DNA of 64,000 nucleotides, taken from positions 682,001 through 746,000 of the forward strand of contig JBAJFE010000038.1 in the NCBI GenBank assembly GCA_037903355.1, given 5' to 3'. The stretch comes from Trichuris trichiura (lineage: Eukaryota; Nematoda; Enoplea; Trichinellida; Trichuridae). A program made the position numbers and the translations under genes. The notes below the pieces were generated by a model, which ran no database searches, was not told where the DNA came from, and was given only the letters and a program-made list of their open reading frames with translations. Position 1 is the first letter of the stretch. Every line of letters starts with the position of its first letter. Positions 62,017 to 64,000 of the stretch are shown here, in pieces.

Positions 62017-64000
62017 GTATGCTGTTTCTCGCTACTATGTGTCTACTAATATTCCGTAAGAAGTCTTTCTGCAGTGAATAGTAGATAGGTTCAACAGAGT
62101 TCCATACCAGTTCAGAATTAACATTTCTGCAGTCTTATGTCTGAGTAACAGTGATTAGATGTAGGAGTAATTAACATATCTGCTTTAAAATTGCATAGGT
62201 AATTAAACTTGGGCAATAAGTGTATACAGTTTGAATAGACTAATTTAGTGAATCGCTCCATAACATTTCCGCCTTTGAAGAACATTCAGCCAGTGAAACA
62301 AATCATTTGAAGCTACTGCACTGAAAGCTAAAATCTTTAAAGTTTGAACATACGTTGAAGCTTTCTGTCTTTTCTGGCCGGGATTAATTTGTTAGCTTAT
62401 ACTCGTTTTGCATTCAGCCAAGTCTCATGGCCGCTAGTGGCCCTCAAGTGCAAGCCATCTTTTTCTTTACTATTGTTCATACTGACGGCACCCTCCAATT
62501 TGCGGTCATAAGTTGAACTTTTCACTCCCTTTTCACTCCTAAAAAGCCTTTCTTTTTCTAAAATTTCAGAGTTGATGCTTGTAGTTAAGACCTACAATTG
62601 ATCTATTAGCTTCTTTCGCTCAGCAGTTTGAAGACTTGATTTCTCATGAAATTTGCTAATATTACAACAGGCTCATAACGGATGGGCATTGCTTTGCGCT
62701 GAGAATGATCAGGAGTTATGAAGATAAAATAATCTATCCTGCTGCATGTTAAGTTAGCCGATTCCTAGTTCCCATTCACCTTGAACGTTCATGGTCTGCT
62801 GTGATCATTCATCACAGCTGTGCAGTTCGACTAGTGCGCTGCGGCGATCAATGTGACAATGACAGATATGATGGAAGGACGAAATTTCAGAACCAAGTCA
62901 AATAATCTTGTTTGCGATTTTAGGATCGCATGTTTTTTCCCTCATTGGTGAACGGAGTTAGTGCATGCTCATAGAAATAAGACTTTTCTTCATACTGGCG
63001 CCGTAAAAATGCTTTTCTTTCCAATTCCTCGCAATAAGATGTCTTTAGTCAAGCTAGCGGTGTATATTCTTCTTTAGCGATTCAAGTATCTTGATTGATT
63101 ATTTTCCTCCGCTTTTTAGCTTTTACACATTCATGAACGCATAATCATTGCGGTAAGCGAAGTTTCGTTAGATGCTAAAAGTATCCTTGTTTTAAACACA
63201 ATGTTCTTTCTTTTGTACCTAAGGTCATACAGTTTTTCCAGTAACTGATACGTAATGCTAGTTTTGTATCAAGGATGCCTGCATTTTTTGTGTTATAGCA
63301 CAGGCTTCCACTGCATCAGATTGTGTTGGGCAAATAAAAGATATAAAAAAGATTACAGCTTTGTCTATATTGGGAAGCTTTAGTAATTCATTCATGATGA
63401 GCAGCTCGAAGGATGGATCAAATAAGTATTTACAGGCTGACACTCATACGAGGACAGAAATTTCCTTCAACATGAAAGTCTGTCTTCTCGTTGAGAGAAG
63501 TTCAATGAGGTCAGAAATGTGAAAAAGGTTTGAGCAGTCCCTGAAACAAAATCTGTCACAACTTTTGGCTCACTTAGTTTTGTTGTATATTGTATTATTT
63601 CGTATTGAAGAATGTCTTTATTACGGATTTTCATGATGAGCAGCTCGAAGGATGGATCAAATAAGTATTTACAGGCTGACACTCATACGAGGACAGAAAT
63701 TTCCTTCAACATGAAAGTCTGTCTTCTCGTTGAGAGAAGTTCAATGAGGACAGAAATGTGAAAAAGGTTTGAGCAGTCCCTGAAACAAAATCTGTCACAA
63801 CTTTTGGCTCACTTAGTTTTGTTGTATATTGTATTATTTCGTTTATAATTACGCTTATACATGTTCATAGGTCATTTGACGTTGCTTATCTGATTCTGTT
63901 TTACTTATTTTCATTCAGCTTTCCTTAACACAAAAGCAATTCCTAGTGCCAATAAAGTCAAAGACTCGCGGCTTAAGCCACAAACCATCTCTAAATTGTC
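62017..64000 (+). other. Potassium-channel intron, open to the right edge
   Basis: Begins with the GTATGC donor of the SK exon. I see no second channel exon in the remaining 2 kb: no S1-S2 loop or S2 sequence appears in any plus-strand frame. It contains the tandem duplication at 63392-63842. Confidence 0.65.
63392..63842. repeat. Tandem duplication, 239-bp period
   Basis: About 212 bp from TCATGATGAGCAGCTCGAAG (63392) to TTATTTCGT (63603) recurs at 63631-63842 with one visible difference (AATGAGGTCAG against AATGAGGACAG). A 27-bp non-repeated spacer separates the copies. Near identity points to a very recent duplication or an assembly error. No coding function is evident. Confidence 0.93.

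Noticed and set aside
1..64000. CRISPR arrays, bacterial operons or ribosome-binding sites
   Set aside because: The sequence is clearly eukaryotic: intron-split conserved genes throughout and no regularly spaced direct repeats.

Overview
The window is eukaryotic DNA, A+T-rich and intron-rich, with many introns of only 40-70 bases beside a few of several kilobases. The gene set (SEC24, a CRIP-type LIM protein, TRMT11, RNA polymerase III subunit RPC4, a collagen-olfactomedin membrane protein, a small-conductance calcium-activated potassium channel) is that of an animal. The collagen-plus-olfactomedin architecture, the tiny introns and a decayed mariner element suggest a nematode, possibly a clade I worm such as a whipworm. 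That placement is inference: no ribosomal or mitochondrial marker is present. All splice models were built by hand from GT/AG sites, reading-frame continuity and remembered family patterns. The SEC24, RPC4, TRMT11 and colmedin models each close in frame over all their exons.

Layout. A complete four-exon LIM protein gene (334-1017, +) converges on a 24-exon SEC24 gene (1303-9397, -). SEC24 carries a 2.9-kb intron at 2276-5144. From 9.4 to 20.5 kb no gene is recognised, but a dead mariner transposon with both terminal repeats lies at 12800-14033. A two-exon orphan single-pass membrane protein follows (20570-21869, +), then a foldback element (23544-23858) and a six-exon colmedin gene (24396-26309, +). 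The 26.3-30.4 kb gap holds a 72-base hairpin and a second foldback element. RNA polymerase III subunit RPC4 (30477-31820, +) faces TRMT11 (33778-36073, -), which has 11 exons. From 36.1 to 61.2 kb no gene is recognised; this stretch holds a GC-rich block, a 181-bp inverted repeat, a miRNA-like hairpin and more foldback elements. At the right end lies the first recognised coding exon of a KCNN/SK potassium channel (61216-62016, +). The rest of that gene runs off the window through an intron holding a 239-bp tandem duplication.

The genes are not an operon; they are on both strands with independent roles in COPII secretion, tRNA modification, Pol III transcription, cell-surface adhesion and membrane excitability. 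The most notable features beyond the genes are the foldback family built round a shared 20-bp core, including one copy whose two arms appear to come from different subfamilies, two long precise hairpins that could be small-RNA precursors, and a 15-residue acidic Gly/Ser repeat inserted in RPC4.
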